A DNA stretch of 64,000 nucleotides, taken from the NCBI RefSeq assembly GCF_934476685.1, contig NZ_CAKSNX010000005.1:93964-157963 (forward strand), given 5' to 3'. A program made the position numbers and the translations under genes. Source of the stretch: an uncultured Ruminococcus sp. GTDB lineage: Bacteria > Bacillota > Clostridia > Oscillospirales > Ruminococcaceae. The notes under the pieces are model-generated. The model had not been told where the DNA came from. It did not search any database and was given only the letters and a program-made list of their open reading frames with translations. Positions 27,716 to 35,587 of this stretch are shown one piece after another. Within the stretch, counting starts at the first letter, position 1, and each line of letters opens with the position of its first letter.

Positions 27716-29617
27716 TCAAAAGATCAACACTCCAATATGATAAACAACACAAGCGATAAGCAATGCCGCAAGGGTGTAGAATACACCTATCTTGGCGGTC
27801 CATTTTGCAGAATGCGTTTCTCTTGCAGTTGCTGCCAAAGCACTAATGCAAGGCATATTGAAACTTATTGCAAAGATGAATGCCAGACCCTCAGCTTTGG
27901 TGAAGTTGGCGGAGAGGATATCCGAGATACTTGCCGCAGCAGCTCCTGATACCTTTGCACCGAAAGTGGAGCTTACCAAACTGCCGCCAGCTCCGTAAAG
28001 TGTGTTCAGTACGCCAAGAAGAGATTCTTTTGAGATCGTCGAGGCACAGAATGCAAGGAACGCCTCCCATTTCATTCCGAAGAACTTTGTCAAAGGTTCT
28101 ATCAAAACGCCAAGCTTGTAAAGTATGCTGTTTTCTGCATTGCCGCCGAAACCGTAGGTCAGCACGAAGAACACGATAGATACAAGGGATATTATCCTGA
28201 GTGCACGGAGAAAAATATCCAAAGTGCGTTGGAACGTCACATACAGCGTGTTTTTTATCGCAGGCTTATGATATGGCGGCAGCTCCATAATAAGTCCTAC
28301 TCGTTCCTCCTTTGGCGCAAGAGAATTGCCGAACACTTTGTAGACCACCCACATCATAAGGAACATAAATAGGAAGATAGATACCATTACGAGAAATCCG
28401 CCTGTGCTGCCAAACAATGCAATGGCGATAGTTGGCACAACGGAAAGGGTCGCCGCACAAGGAACTGCCCAGCTCATAGCAATAGCCAGCACTCGCTGTC
28501 CCCAGTTATCCACCACACGAGTACCTGTAGTGCCTGCAATGGTACAGCCAAGACCCATAAAAAATGGCATTATCGTTTTGCCCTGAAGTCCGACTTTGGA
28601 CATTGTATGGTCGAACAGAAATGAGATACGGGCAAGGTAGCCAGTCTCCTCCATAAGGTTGAACCCTAGTGTAATGCCAAGTACGAACGACGCCATCATT
28701 AGTGCAAAATACAGCACATTGATAAGAACATCGCAGATGAGAGAAATGAGCAATGGGTGTACTGAAATTGCTTTCATTCCGCTGCGTAATACTCCGCTTA
28801 TAGGCGTCAACGCTGACGCCGCAATGCTCGAAACAATGCCTGAAAAAATCATTGCCAAAAGGAATATCACCAAAATAATGCCGAAAGCCATTAGCTTTCC
28901 ACGAACGGGTGAAAGTGCCAGCCTATCGAATTTGCTGAAAGCACTATGAGCGTCCTTATCCGCTGTGATAACTCCATTTAGCAGAGCATCAATGTAAGCC
29001 ATTTTCTCCTTGGCGGTAGTCATTGTTTCTCCCTCAATCATCGGTTTCTGTGCTAGGGCGGTTTCAATGCTCTCGTAAAGTACACGATAATCCTTTTTGC
29101 GTATGGCAGACATTGGAATAGCAGGAACGCCAAGCTTTTCCGAAAGTGCGGCTGTATCAATGGCAATGCCCTGACCCTTGGCAACATCTATCATATTGAG
29201 GGCAAGAATGGCAGGAACTTTCATTCCAACAAAATCCGCCAGCATATACAGGCTGCGTTTTAACTGCGAGGCGTCTGCCATAACTACCACAAGGTCAGCA
29301 TTTCCTGCGGCAATATAATCCCGTGTGATGACTTCTTCATCTGAGCCTGCGGAAAGAGAGTAGCTGCCCGGGAGGTCGGCAATTATCAAACGCTTGCCGT
29401 TCCATTTACATTCTCCCTCTTTTTGGTCAACCGTCTTGCCGGGCCAGTTGCCAACGTGTTGATGAGAGCCGGTCATCATATTAAAAATAGTGGATTTGCC
29501 TGAGTTTGGCTGTCCAAGCAGGGCGATAACAGGGGTGTCGCCGTCCTTTTTGTAAAGCTGACTGCTGCCGTGGTATTTGCAGTTCTTGTTTGACGGACAG
29601 TTTTCACAGTTACTCAT
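27716..29617 (-). CDS. feoB: Ferrous iron transporter B
   Basis: Fe(II) uptake across the cytoplasmic membrane. 633 residues: a Cys-rich N-terminal tail (CENCPSNKNC), a G domain with G1 GQPNSGKST, G3 DLPGSYSLS and G4 NMID, a short helical regulatory part, then gate/membrane domains with about eight helices and motifs MEETGYLARISF, GLGCTIAGTTGTR and FNMPCISALA. It is shorter than E. coli FeoB (773), as in many Firmicutes. The start overlaps the feoA stop (ATGA), so translation is coupled. Confidence 0.95.
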   Translation of the reverse strand: MSNCENCPSNKNCKYHGSSQLYKKDGDTPVIALLGQPNSGKSTIFNMMTGSHQHVGNWPGKTVDQKEGECKWNGKRLIIADLPGSYSLSAGSDEEVITRDYIAAGNADLVVVMADASQLKRSLYMLADFVGMKVPAILALNMIDVAKGQGIAIDTAALSEKLGVPAIPMSAIRKKDYRVLYESIETALAQKPMIEGETMTTAKEKMAYIDALLNGVITADKDAHSAFSKFDRLALSPVRGKLMAFGIILVIFLLAMIFSGIVSSIAASALTPISGVLRSGMKAISVHPLLISLICDVLINVLYFALMMASFVLGITLGFNLMEETGYLARISFLFDHTMSKVGLQGKTIMPFFMGLGCTIAGTTGTRVVDNWGQRVLAIAMSWAVPCAATLSVVPTIAIALFGSTGGFLVMVSIFLFMFLMMWVVYKVFGNSLAPKEERVGLIMELPPYHKPAIKNTLYVTFQRTLDIFLRALRIISLVSIVFFVLTYGFGGNAENSILYKLGVLIEPLTKFFGMKWEAFLAFCASTISKESLLGVLNTLYGAGGSLVSSTFGAKVSGAAAASISDILSANFTKAEGLAFIFAISFNMPCISALAATARETHSAKWTAKIGVFYTLAALLIACVVYHIGVLIF

Positions 29618-29850
29618 TTGTCAGCACCTCCCACCATGATTTTTTTACTTTCTTCCCGACCGATCGCAACAAGTGTATCTCTTGCAAAGATCAGAACAGG
29701 CTGTTTCTTATGATTCTGACACACCTCAATGGTACTGCCGCAAAGCAGACCCATCGAGGACAGTCGGTTGACTAAGCGGTTTTCTTCTTTTATCTCACAA
29801 ATGCAATACCTGCTGCCAGGCGTTGCATCGGAAAGTGCGATCGCATTCAT
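29614..29850 (-). CDS. feoA: Ferrous iron transport accessory protein A
   Basis: 78-residue SH3-like cytoplasmic protein that assists FeoB. Seen: LSDATPGSRYCICEIKEE, RLSSMGLLCGSTIEV and a C-terminal ARDTLVAIGREESKKIMV, all usual for FeoA. GGAGG lies upstream of the ATG. First gene of the feoAB operon, divergent from an AraC-type regulator that may control it. Confidence 0.93.
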   Translation of the reverse strand: MNAIALSDATPGSRYCICEIKEENRLVNRLSSMGLLCGSTIEVCQNHKKQPVLIFARDTLVAIGREESKKIMVGGADK

Positions 29851-29903
29851 ATTACTTCCTCCAATTTCATTATTATGTGGTTAGTAAACTATAACTGCAT
29901 AAT

Positions 29904-29932
29904 AATGTACCACAAAATATGAATACTGTAAA
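29904..29932 (-). promoter_or_regulatory. Candidate feoAB promoter
   Basis: Minus-strand TTTACA (29927-29932), 17-base spacer, TACATT (29904-29909), about 54 bases upstream of feoA. Confidence 0.5.
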
Positions 29933-29982
29933 ATCCATTTACATAATTTAAGCCCGTTTAGCAATGAATTGTTTTCAGCTTC

Positions 29983-30011
29983 TTGCGAATCTCGTTTGTT
30001 AATGTTATAAT
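29983..30011 (+). promoter_or_regulatory. Promoter of the AraC-type regulator; transcript may be leaderless
   Basis: TTGCGA (29983-29988), 17-base spacer, TATAAT (30006-30011). The start codon A at 30018 is seven bases after the -10 box, so transcription would begin at or next to the ATG and there is no room for an RBS. Confidence 0.65.
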
Positions 30012-30017
30012 AGTATT

Positions 30018-30917
30018 ATGGAAATTCTAAGTCAAAAATCAATATTTCATAAGGGAGCCGAGGGACAGTTGGCTCTTTACACATTGGCACCTGGTATTCG
30101 GCTTTCGTTCAACGAGATCTACACAAGCAGCTGGGAAAAAGGAGACGGCTCAATCTTTGGAGAACGAATGCTGATCGTCAATTTTTGTATTCACGGCCGA
30201 TGTGATGTTTCTCTAGCCAAGAAACGTTATGCCATTGTTAAGGAAAATCAGGTCTGCATAAGTACAGTAATGCCCACAAAGGACTTTTACTACCCCAGAA
30301 GTCTGTACGAGGGAATACAGCTCTATTTGGACCTTGACATTTTGCGTGATGAAAACGGACAGGACTTTCTCTCGGCGTTGGGCATTTCATTGGAACAGAT
30401 AGTAGAAATATTCTGCGAAAAGGACGGGCTGTATCTTCATCAGATGAATGACACGCTCCGTGCCCTTGTGAAAGACGCTTGGGACGGAAAGGACGATATA
30501 GAGATAGGAACGCTGCGATATTTGACTGTCCGCCTTTTGTATGAAATAATGTCAATGCCTGCCGAAAGCGAAACGGACACCTATTTCACACGCTCACAGA
30601 TAGCTATGGTCAAGGAGGCTGAAGCGCTGATACTCAGCGACCTGACAACTCGCATAACTGCAAAAGAATTGGCTGAGCGGTTCGGCGTGAGCGAGAGCAG
30701 TTTCAAGTTTTATGTGAAAGGTATCCTTGGCGACAGTTATCTGAACTACTTCCGAAAGAAGAGAATGGAAAAAGCCGCCGAACTGCTTGAAACCACCAAT
30801 CTCAAGGTCATCGAGATAGCAAGTGCGGTGGGGTATGAAAACCAAGGAAAATTCGCCAAGGTTTTTGCGGACACTTATGGTGTTTCTCCTTTGGAGTTTC
30901 GGAGGTTATCGAAGTAG
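30018..30917 (+). CDS. AraC-family transcriptional regulator next to feoAB
   Basis: 299 residues: an N-terminal sensing part with a PchR-like pattern (VNFCIHGRCDVSLAKKRYA, then VCISTVMPTKDFYYPRS) and a C-terminal double helix-turn-helix (ITAKELAERFGVSESSFKFY; VIEIASAVGYENQGKFAKVF; TYGVSPLEFRRL). Divergent orientation from feoAB suggests it regulates iron uptake; this is inference. The ATG at 30018 sits almost on the expected transcription start. A TTG at 30069 behind GAGGG is a less likely alternative start. Confidence 0.87.
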   Translation: MEILSQKSIFHKGAEGQLALYTLAPGIRLSFNEIYTSSWEKGDGSIFGERMLIVNFCIHGRCDVSLAKKRYAIVKENQVCISTVMPTKDFYYPRSLYEGIQLYLDLDILRDENGQDFLSALGISLEQIVEIFCEKDGLYLHQMNDTLRALVKDAWDGKDDIEIGTLRYLTVRLLYEIMSMPAESETDTYFTRSQIAMVKEAEALILSDLTTRITAKELAERFGVSESSFKFYVKGILGDSYLNYFRKKRMEKAAELLETTNLKVIEIASAVGYENQGKFAKVFADTYGVSPLEFRRLSK

Positions 30918-30966
30918 GGGAAAAAGTGAGAGAGTTAGCGTGGGGTTTGGGTTTGTATATGAAAAT

Positions 30967-31009
30967 AAACCGCCGCAGGTCACATTGATTCGTGACCTGC
31001 GGCGGTTTT
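30967..31009 (+). terminator. Strong hairpin terminator after the AraC regulator
   Basis: A 17-bp perfect stem (AAACCGCCGCAGGTCAC and its complement, 30967-30983 / 30992-31008) with loop ATTGATTC, followed by TTTTGC. Confidence 0.85.
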
Positions 31010-31022
31010 GCATTAAAATATT

Positions 31023-31082
31023 TTATTTTCCACAGCATTTTTTATATTTCTTTCTTCTGCCACATAATGATTCAGCAACACT
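31023..31082 (-). pseudogene. C-terminal scrap of a SEC-C motif protein
   Basis: The minus strand ends LCGRRKKYKKCCGK-stop, the tail of a SEC-C zinc motif, with stops upstream. The last 32 bases are identical to the tail of a second scrap at 38111. The first Cys-Pro-Cys-Gly of the motif is lost. Remnant of a gene end, copied or left by rearrangement. Confidence 0.6.
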
Positions 31083-31193
31083 CTATCATCCAAAAACCCT
31101 ATGTAACACCTCTATCACGTCATAATTTTTTACCACACATATTCCTCCAACATTTCATTTATAGATATCATTACTCTTTCGTCCTGCTTTTCT

Positions 31194-31496
31194 TCATCGG
31201 TCAATGAAATAGCCAAGTTCAAGAACTACACAACCAATTTCTTCTCCTCTGCGGCCTTTTTTTCCTAAATGAATATCATCAGGAAACGCATATCTTCTGA
31301 TAACAGGGTCTCTCAAAATACGCTGTATCTGTTCCCAAAGCTGCTTTACATCAGGCGGAATCGTGATAGCTCGTGACTTGCCTTTGGTGTCAAGAATATT
31401 CATATTCAAGTATTCTATTTCATCAAAACATCTGCTTGCTGATGTTTTTGATACGCCCAGTTTTTGGCGACTATTGACGGCGGAAATAGTATCATA
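31194..31496 (-). pseudogene. Truncated winged-helix regulator remnant
   Basis: The frame opens after a stop without a usable start codon: ISAVNSRQKLGVSKTSASRC, then FDEIEYLNMNILDTKGKSRA, which looks like a MarR/winged-helix recognition helix and wing, ending in IGCVVLELGYFIDR. The first ATG (31409) lies after the recognition helix. A shorter protein from that ATG is possible but would lack the DNA-binding helix. Family assignment is tentative. Confidence 0.45.
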
Positions 31497-31642
31497 TTAA
31501 AGCATCTGGTTTAATTCGATCTTTTCTTTATTAGGTCTTGTTATGATGAAAAATTTTACGCCATTTTCTTTGCTTTATTTACTGCGAAATATATTTAGCA
31601 CACCATAATGACATTACGATTTTTACACGAATATTAAAATTA

Positions 31643-31674
31643 TGATATAATTTTCGATCACATAGTGCTAAAAT
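31643..31674 (+). promoter_or_regulatory. GH5 promoter with shared TGATATAA element
   Basis: TGATATAA at 31643 lies exactly 26 bases upstream of TAAAAT (31669), the same geometry as at 32883, 33061 and 36386. An alternative promoter, TTTACA (31622) 18 bases from TATAAT (31646), overlaps the element, so the true start is not settled. A second copy 20 bases upstream, seen at the other three promoters, is not evident here. Confidence 0.55.
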
Positions 31675-31716
31675 ATAACTGTAAACAAAACTTATATCAG
31701 AAAGGACGGTAAAAAT

Positions 31717-32739
31717 ATGAGAAAATTTAATGGTTATATGCATGGCGTTGATATCGGAGGCTGGCTGTCACAATGCGATTACAGCAAGGAACATTTTGAT
31801 AACTTTATTACGGAAGAGGACATCAAGCGCATAAAAGGCTGGGGCTGCGACCACGTTAGAGTGCCTGTTGATTATAATATCTTTCAGGACGAAAACGGCT
31901 TTATAGAGAGCGGCTTTGAGTATGTTCAGAAGTGTATCGATTGGTGCGGAAATAACGGTATCAATATGATACTTGACCTGCATAAGACAATGGGCTTTTT
32001 CTTTGACAAGGCTCAGGCTGAAAGCGGATTCTTTGATAACGCTGAACTTCAGCAGAAATTCTATGATCTTTGGGAGGAGTTTGCAAAGCGTTTCAGCAAA
32101 TATTCTGACAGAATTTCTTTTGAACTTCTCAATGAGGTAACTGACCCTAAATTCAGCACAAAGTGGAATGCTATCGCTGAAAATGCCATAAAGCTTATTA
32201 GAAAATACAGTGCTGATATAAATATTATTGTGGGCAGCTATTGGAACAACTCTATCGATTCAATGAAAGACCTTGATAAGCCGTATGACGAGCATATAGT
32301 TTATACTTTCCATTGCTATGACCCATTTCTTTTCACTCATCAGGCTGCCTATTGGGTAGATGAGATGCCAAGAGATTTCAGAATGGATTATCCGGGCAGC
32401 GTACCAAAATACAGAAGTGAGATAAAGCGTCTTGGTCTTGAATATATGCAGACATACGAGGAAGTCGAAACAGAGAAATTTACGCCTGATTATTTTATGG
32501 GAAGATTTGCTGAGGCTGTAAGGGTCGCAGAGGAAAGAAATGTTCCTATGTATTGCGGTGAATACGGCGTCATAAACCTTGCGTCTGCTGAAAATACGCT
32601 TAATTGGTATAAGGATATAAGCAGTGCCTTTGAGAAATGTTCTATTGGCAGAGCGGCTTGGTCATACAAGGGCGTAGACTATGGCTTTGTTGACGGACAT
32701 CTTGACAGCGTTCTCGATGAACTGGTAAAGTATCTTTGA
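31717..32739 (+). CDS. GH5 family glycoside hydrolase, cytoplasmic
   Basis: 340 residues with a TIM-barrel GH5 pattern: GVDIGGWLSQ, the arginine of DHVRVPVDY, ILDLHKTMG, the acid/base Glu140 in FELLNEVTDP, HCYDPFLFTHQ, the nucleophile Glu282 in MYCGEYGV, and AAWSYKGVDYGFVD. No signal peptide, so it should act on imported oligosaccharides, as a beta-glucanase, beta-glucosidase or related enzyme; exact specificity is not readable. Good RBS (AAAGGACG). First gene of the glucan-use cluster, with its own promoter and terminator. Confidence 0.9.
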   Translation: MRKFNGYMHGVDIGGWLSQCDYSKEHFDNFITEEDIKRIKGWGCDHVRVPVDYNIFQDENGFIESGFEYVQKCIDWCGNNGINMILDLHKTMGFFFDKAQAESGFFDNAELQQKFYDLWEEFAKRFSKYSDRISFELLNEVTDPKFSTKWNAIAENAIKLIRKYSADINIIVGSYWNNSIDSMKDLDKPYDEHIVYTFHCYDPFLFTHQAAYWVDEMPRDFRMDYPGSVPKYRSEIKRLGLEYMQTYEEVETEKFTPDYFMGRFAEAVRVAEERNVPMYCGEYGVINLASAENTLNWYKDISSAFEKCSIGRAAWSYKGVDYGFVDGHLDSVLDELVKYL

Positions 32740-32771
32740 TAGATAATTTCTTCATATAACTCCATTTTTGT

Positions 32772-32806
32772 ACAAGCTCGGTCACGTTTGCCGAGCTTGT
32801 TTTTTT
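32772..32806 (+). terminator. Terminator of the GH5 gene
   Basis: Stem ACAAGCTCGG / CCGAGCTTGT with a nine-base loop, followed by TTTTTT. Confidence 0.92.
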
Positions 32807-32862
32807 GTGTCGAGTTTCATAAATTGATGTTTGCTCATAAAATCCTATTTACGATAATTATT

Positions 32863-32914
32863 TGATATAAATAATTGAATACTGATATAACTATTTTACA
32901 GTAAAGTATATAAT
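32863..32914 (+). promoter_or_regulatory. Promoter with two TGATATAA elements, no gene directly downstream
   Basis: TGATATAA at 32863 and again at 32883 (20 bases apart), the second exactly 26 bases ahead of TATAAT (32909-32914). This is the same layout as in front of the surface protein and GH16 genes. Confidence 0.6.
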
Positions 32915-32920
32915 ATAGAT

Positions 32921-32996
32921 GTAATCATTCATAGTCACTTTCTTATAATAACTTCCGAATAAACAGACCTGCTTGAATATCAAGTGGGTCTGTTTT
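32921..32996 (+). ncRNA. Candidate small RNA of the glucan cluster
   Basis: A transcript starting about seven bases after the -10 box at 32909 would run some 75 bases to a hairpin (AACAGACC-CTTG / CAAG-GGTCTGTT, 32962-32994) followed by TTCATATTTTT. No open frame of useful length is inside. The next gene has its own promoter at 33087. The remaining sequence between 32740 and 33160 shows no gene. It could instead be a long attenuated leader. Confidence 0.45.
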
Positions 32997-33040
32997 CATA
33001 TTTTTATACTCTTTCATAAATTCAATATTAAACACTTTTA

Positions 33041-33092
33041 TGATATTTATGTTACAAATTTGATATAAATAAAACGTTTACACGGTTATAAT
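33041..33092 (+). promoter_or_regulatory. Promoter of the wall-anchored protein gene with paired elements
   Basis: TGATATTTAT at 33041 and TGATATAAAT at 33061 (20 bases apart), the latter 26 bases ahead of TATAAT (33087-33092). AAAACGTTTACA (33071-33082) lies between them and the -10 box and resembles a CcpA/LacI-type operator. Activator plus repressor control is plausible. Confidence 0.6.
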
Positions 33093-33160
33093 GTATACAG
33101 AAACAACAAAATAAATTGCTTTAAGCAAAAATTTTTATTGAAAAATCGGAGGAAAAAGTT

Positions 33161-34024
33161 ATGATGATCAAAAAATTAGCAGCAGGTCTTTCAGCAGCAG
33201 TTCTTGCGGCAACAATGATGTCAGTTTCTGTTTCGGCAGCAAAGCTTGGCGATGTTGTTCACCCATCAGAGGAGGACACAAAAATGAATGACTCATATTA
33301 CTCTATCGGAGCAATGGGCTTTTATATGGGTCAGGACTGGAGCTGGAATCAGGGCGACTGGGTAGGCATTGATGATACTGGCAAGATAGCTGTTGAATAT
33401 AAGATAAGTGCAGTTATCGCCGACAAAACAATGTCAGGCAAGGGAACTCTTGGAGATATGGGCGTTATGGTGGCAAATCTGCCTGAGGGTATTTATCCTG
33501 TGGACGTTAAGATATCTGACGCAAAGTTCGTTGCCGAGGACGGCACAACAACAGTTTTTGATTCGCTTAATTCTATCACTTCAATGGACGAGGATTCAGA
33601 GGGCGGAATAAGAATACATATCAGACCGACTGATGAAGTCGATGAGGAAACAGGCGAAGTAACAAAGAAAGCTTGCTCTGAGGTCGCAGGCTGGGAAAAG
33701 GAAGGTGCTTTCAATGGCGGCACGCTTTCAATGACGCTTGATTTCGGTGTTGCGGCTGCTGAGGGCGGAGAGTCAAAAACAGATACTTCAAAGGCAGAAT
33801 CAAAGTCTGATACTTCAAGTTCAAAGGCCGAAACTGTCACATCAAAGAAAGATGCTGACTCTTCTAAGGCTGACGCAGGCAAGACAACAGCTGTAAACAA
33901 CGCATCTTCAAAGGCTAGTGATGATACATCAAAATCACCTGAAACTGGTGCAACTGTCGGTGGTACACTTGCAGTTATAGCACTCGCAGGTACTGTTGTT
34001 ATCATCTCTAAGAAAAGGAAATAA
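33161..34024 (+). CDS. Secreted surface protein with LPXTG-like C-terminal anchor
   Basis: 287 residues. Signal peptide LAAGLSAAVLAATMMSVSVS ending at SAA; a beta-rich domain of about 190 residues with Trp-rich start (FYMGQDWSWNQGDWVGID), reminiscent of a carbohydrate-binding fold; then a Ser/Lys/Thr/Asp-rich linker; then SPETGATVGG, a hydrophobic span and SKKRK. The anchor motif is SPETG rather than LPXTG. GGAGG precedes the ATG. Domain family not recognised; a glucan-binding role is suggested by its neighbours. The solute-binding protein gene follows after 21 bases. Confidence 0.75.
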   Translation: MMIKKLAAGLSAAVLAATMMSVSVSAAKLGDVVHPSEEDTKMNDSYYSIGAMGFYMGQDWSWNQGDWVGIDDTGKIAVEYKISAVIADKTMSGKGTLGDMGVMVANLPEGIYPVDVKISDAKFVAEDGTTTVFDSLNSITSMDEDSEGGIRIHIRPTDEVDEETGEVTKKACSEVAGWEKEGAFNGGTLSMTLDFGVAAAEGGESKTDTSKAESKSDTSSSKAETVTSKKDADSSKADAGKTTAVNNASSKASDDTSKSPETGATVGGTLAVIALAGTVVIISKKRK

Positions 34025-34045
34025 TCATTTTGGAGGTTTTTCACG

Positions 34046-35470
34046 ATGAATAATTCAAAAAGAGTTTTAACATTTGCCCTTGCAGTTTGCTCGCTTTCAG
34101 CATTTGCATCTTGCGGAAGTTCAAGTGATTCTTCAAGCAAGGTCGTTGACAAAAAGCTCAAGGAAGATCAGCAGCAGATAGTACAAAGACTATCAGATGA
34201 TATGACAGATGTAAGAGATCTCAAAAGCAACGAAATAAAATGGTTCTCACATTGGGATATCAACCCTACTGAGGCGGAGGACAAAGAGATAGGTGCTGAC
34301 CTTGCTTTGTTCAAGACAAAATATAATGGCAAGATAAACTGGATACAGACCACTTGGGATACTAAGTTTGATGACCTTGCGGCACTTGTTATGGCAAGTG
34401 ATTCGCCAGATTTCATTGGTGCTGACGATATGGACGTTTTTCCTAAGGGTGCAATAAAATCAATGATAGAGCCTATTGACGATTATATCGATCTTTCAAA
34501 GCCTCTTTGGACAGATATAAAGGGTGCGACAGATCAGTTTATGCTTGGCGACAAGCATTATGTGAGCGTTATCAGAACTGACCCTGCATATGTTTTTGTA
34601 TACAACAAGCAGATAATGGAAGATAACGGCTATGACGATCCTGCTGAGCTTTTCAAAGAGGGCAAGTGGAACTGGGATACTTTCACAGAAATGTGCCTTG
34701 ATTTTACTGACGCCGAAAGCGATAAATACGCTCTTGACGGCTGGTATTATGAAAAGGCTTTGCAGCAGTCTTCCGGTGTGCCGCTCATCGGTATCACGGA
34801 CGGCAAGCTTGTAAATAATATTTCTGACCCTATGATAGCAAAGGCTCAGAATATGATGTATGAACTGCAAAAGAACAATGTTGTTTATCCAAAACACGAG
34901 AATAACTGGAAACTCAGAGGCGACGCAGAGGGCAGCGGAATGGCAACAGGATTGACACTTTTCTATCCTATCGGACTCTGGGCGCTTGAGAATGCTCCGT
35001 CAACAACTGTAAACTATGGCGATGTATCAAAGGGCGAGGTAATGTTCGTTCCGGTTCCTTGCTCGGCTGATAGTGATAAACAGTATATCCCTTCAAGGGT
35101 ACACGGCTTTAGCATTGTAAAAAACGCCAAAAACCCAGAGGGTGTGGCGGCTTTTCTTGAATGCTGCCGTTATGCAGAGCTTGACGAGGCCGCACATCAG
35201 ATAACCCTTGACCAGTACAAGGACGATTACGGCTGGACAGATGAAATGCTTGAAATGAGGGAAACGATCTATGATCTGTCTGCACAGAATCCTGTTTTTG
35301 ACTTTGAACAGGGCGTGTCTGCCGACCTTAACTCTATCTGCGATACTGCAATAAGAGGAACGATGAACCCACAGGAGTCAAAGAGCTGGTCACAGGTCGT
35401 TCAGGAAAATGAAAAGGCTATAGATTATCTTATCGACGAGGCTATGACTTCAATGAATGAGGCTAAGTAA
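34046..35470 (+). CDS. Extracellular solute-binding lipoprotein, family 1 (sugar ABC type)
   Basis: 474 residues with a lipoprotein signal (FALAVCSLSAFASC, lipobox S-A-S-C) and a family 1 solute-binding fold: EIKWFSHWDINPTEAEDK, DDLAALVMASDSPDFI, DPAYVFVYNKQIMEDNGYDD, KWNWDTFTEMCLDF. Likely captures oligosaccharides outside the cell. No ABC permease or ATPase gene lies beside it, so it must work with a transporter encoded elsewhere or act as a sensor or binding protein. It shares a transcript with the surface protein and ends at a strong hairpin. Confidence 0.85.
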   Translation: MNNSKRVLTFALAVCSLSAFASCGSSSDSSSKVVDKKLKEDQQQIVQRLSDDMTDVRDLKSNEIKWFSHWDINPTEAEDKEIGADLALFKTKYNGKINWIQTTWDTKFDDLAALVMASDSPDFIGADDMDVFPKGAIKSMIEPIDDYIDLSKPLWTDIKGATDQFMLGDKHYVSVIRTDPAYVFVYNKQIMEDNGYDDPAELFKEGKWNWDTFTEMCLDFTDAESDKYALDGWYYEKALQQSSGVPLIGITDGKLVNNISDPMIAKAQNMMYELQKNNVVYPKHENNWKLRGDAEGSGMATGLTLFYPIGLWALENAPSTTVNYGDVSKGEVMFVPVPCSADSDKQYIPSRVHGFSIVKNAKNPEGVAAFLECCRYAELDEAAHQITLDQYKDDYGWTDEMLEMRETIYDLSAQNPVFDFEQGVSADLNSICDTAIRGTMNPQESKSWSQVVQENEKAIDYLIDEAMTSMNEAK

Positions 35471-35473
35471 AAT

Positions 35474-35528
35474 CTATTTATCAGAAAAAGGGCGGCAGGT
35501 CGATTTGCCGTCCTTTTTCGATAAATAG
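35474..35528 (+). terminator. Terminator after the solute-binding protein gene
   Basis: Core stem AGAAAAAGG-CGGCA / TGCCG-CCTTTTTC (35483-35519), flanked by further pairing CTATTTATC / GATAAATAG. Confidence 0.85.
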
Positions 35529-35533
35529 GCGGC

Positions 35534-35562
35534 TTTACTTGCGTCTGTAAATATGATATAAT
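35534..35562 (+). promoter_or_regulatory. Promoter of the cluster AraC regulator
   Basis: TTTACT (35534-35539), 17-base spacer, TATAAT (35557-35562), about 25 bases ahead of the start codon. A TGATATAAT string here overlaps the -10 box and is out of the 26-base register of the other elements. Confidence 0.55.
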
Positions 35563-35587
35563 AAGCTAAAAAGCAGGGGGGAAAGCT

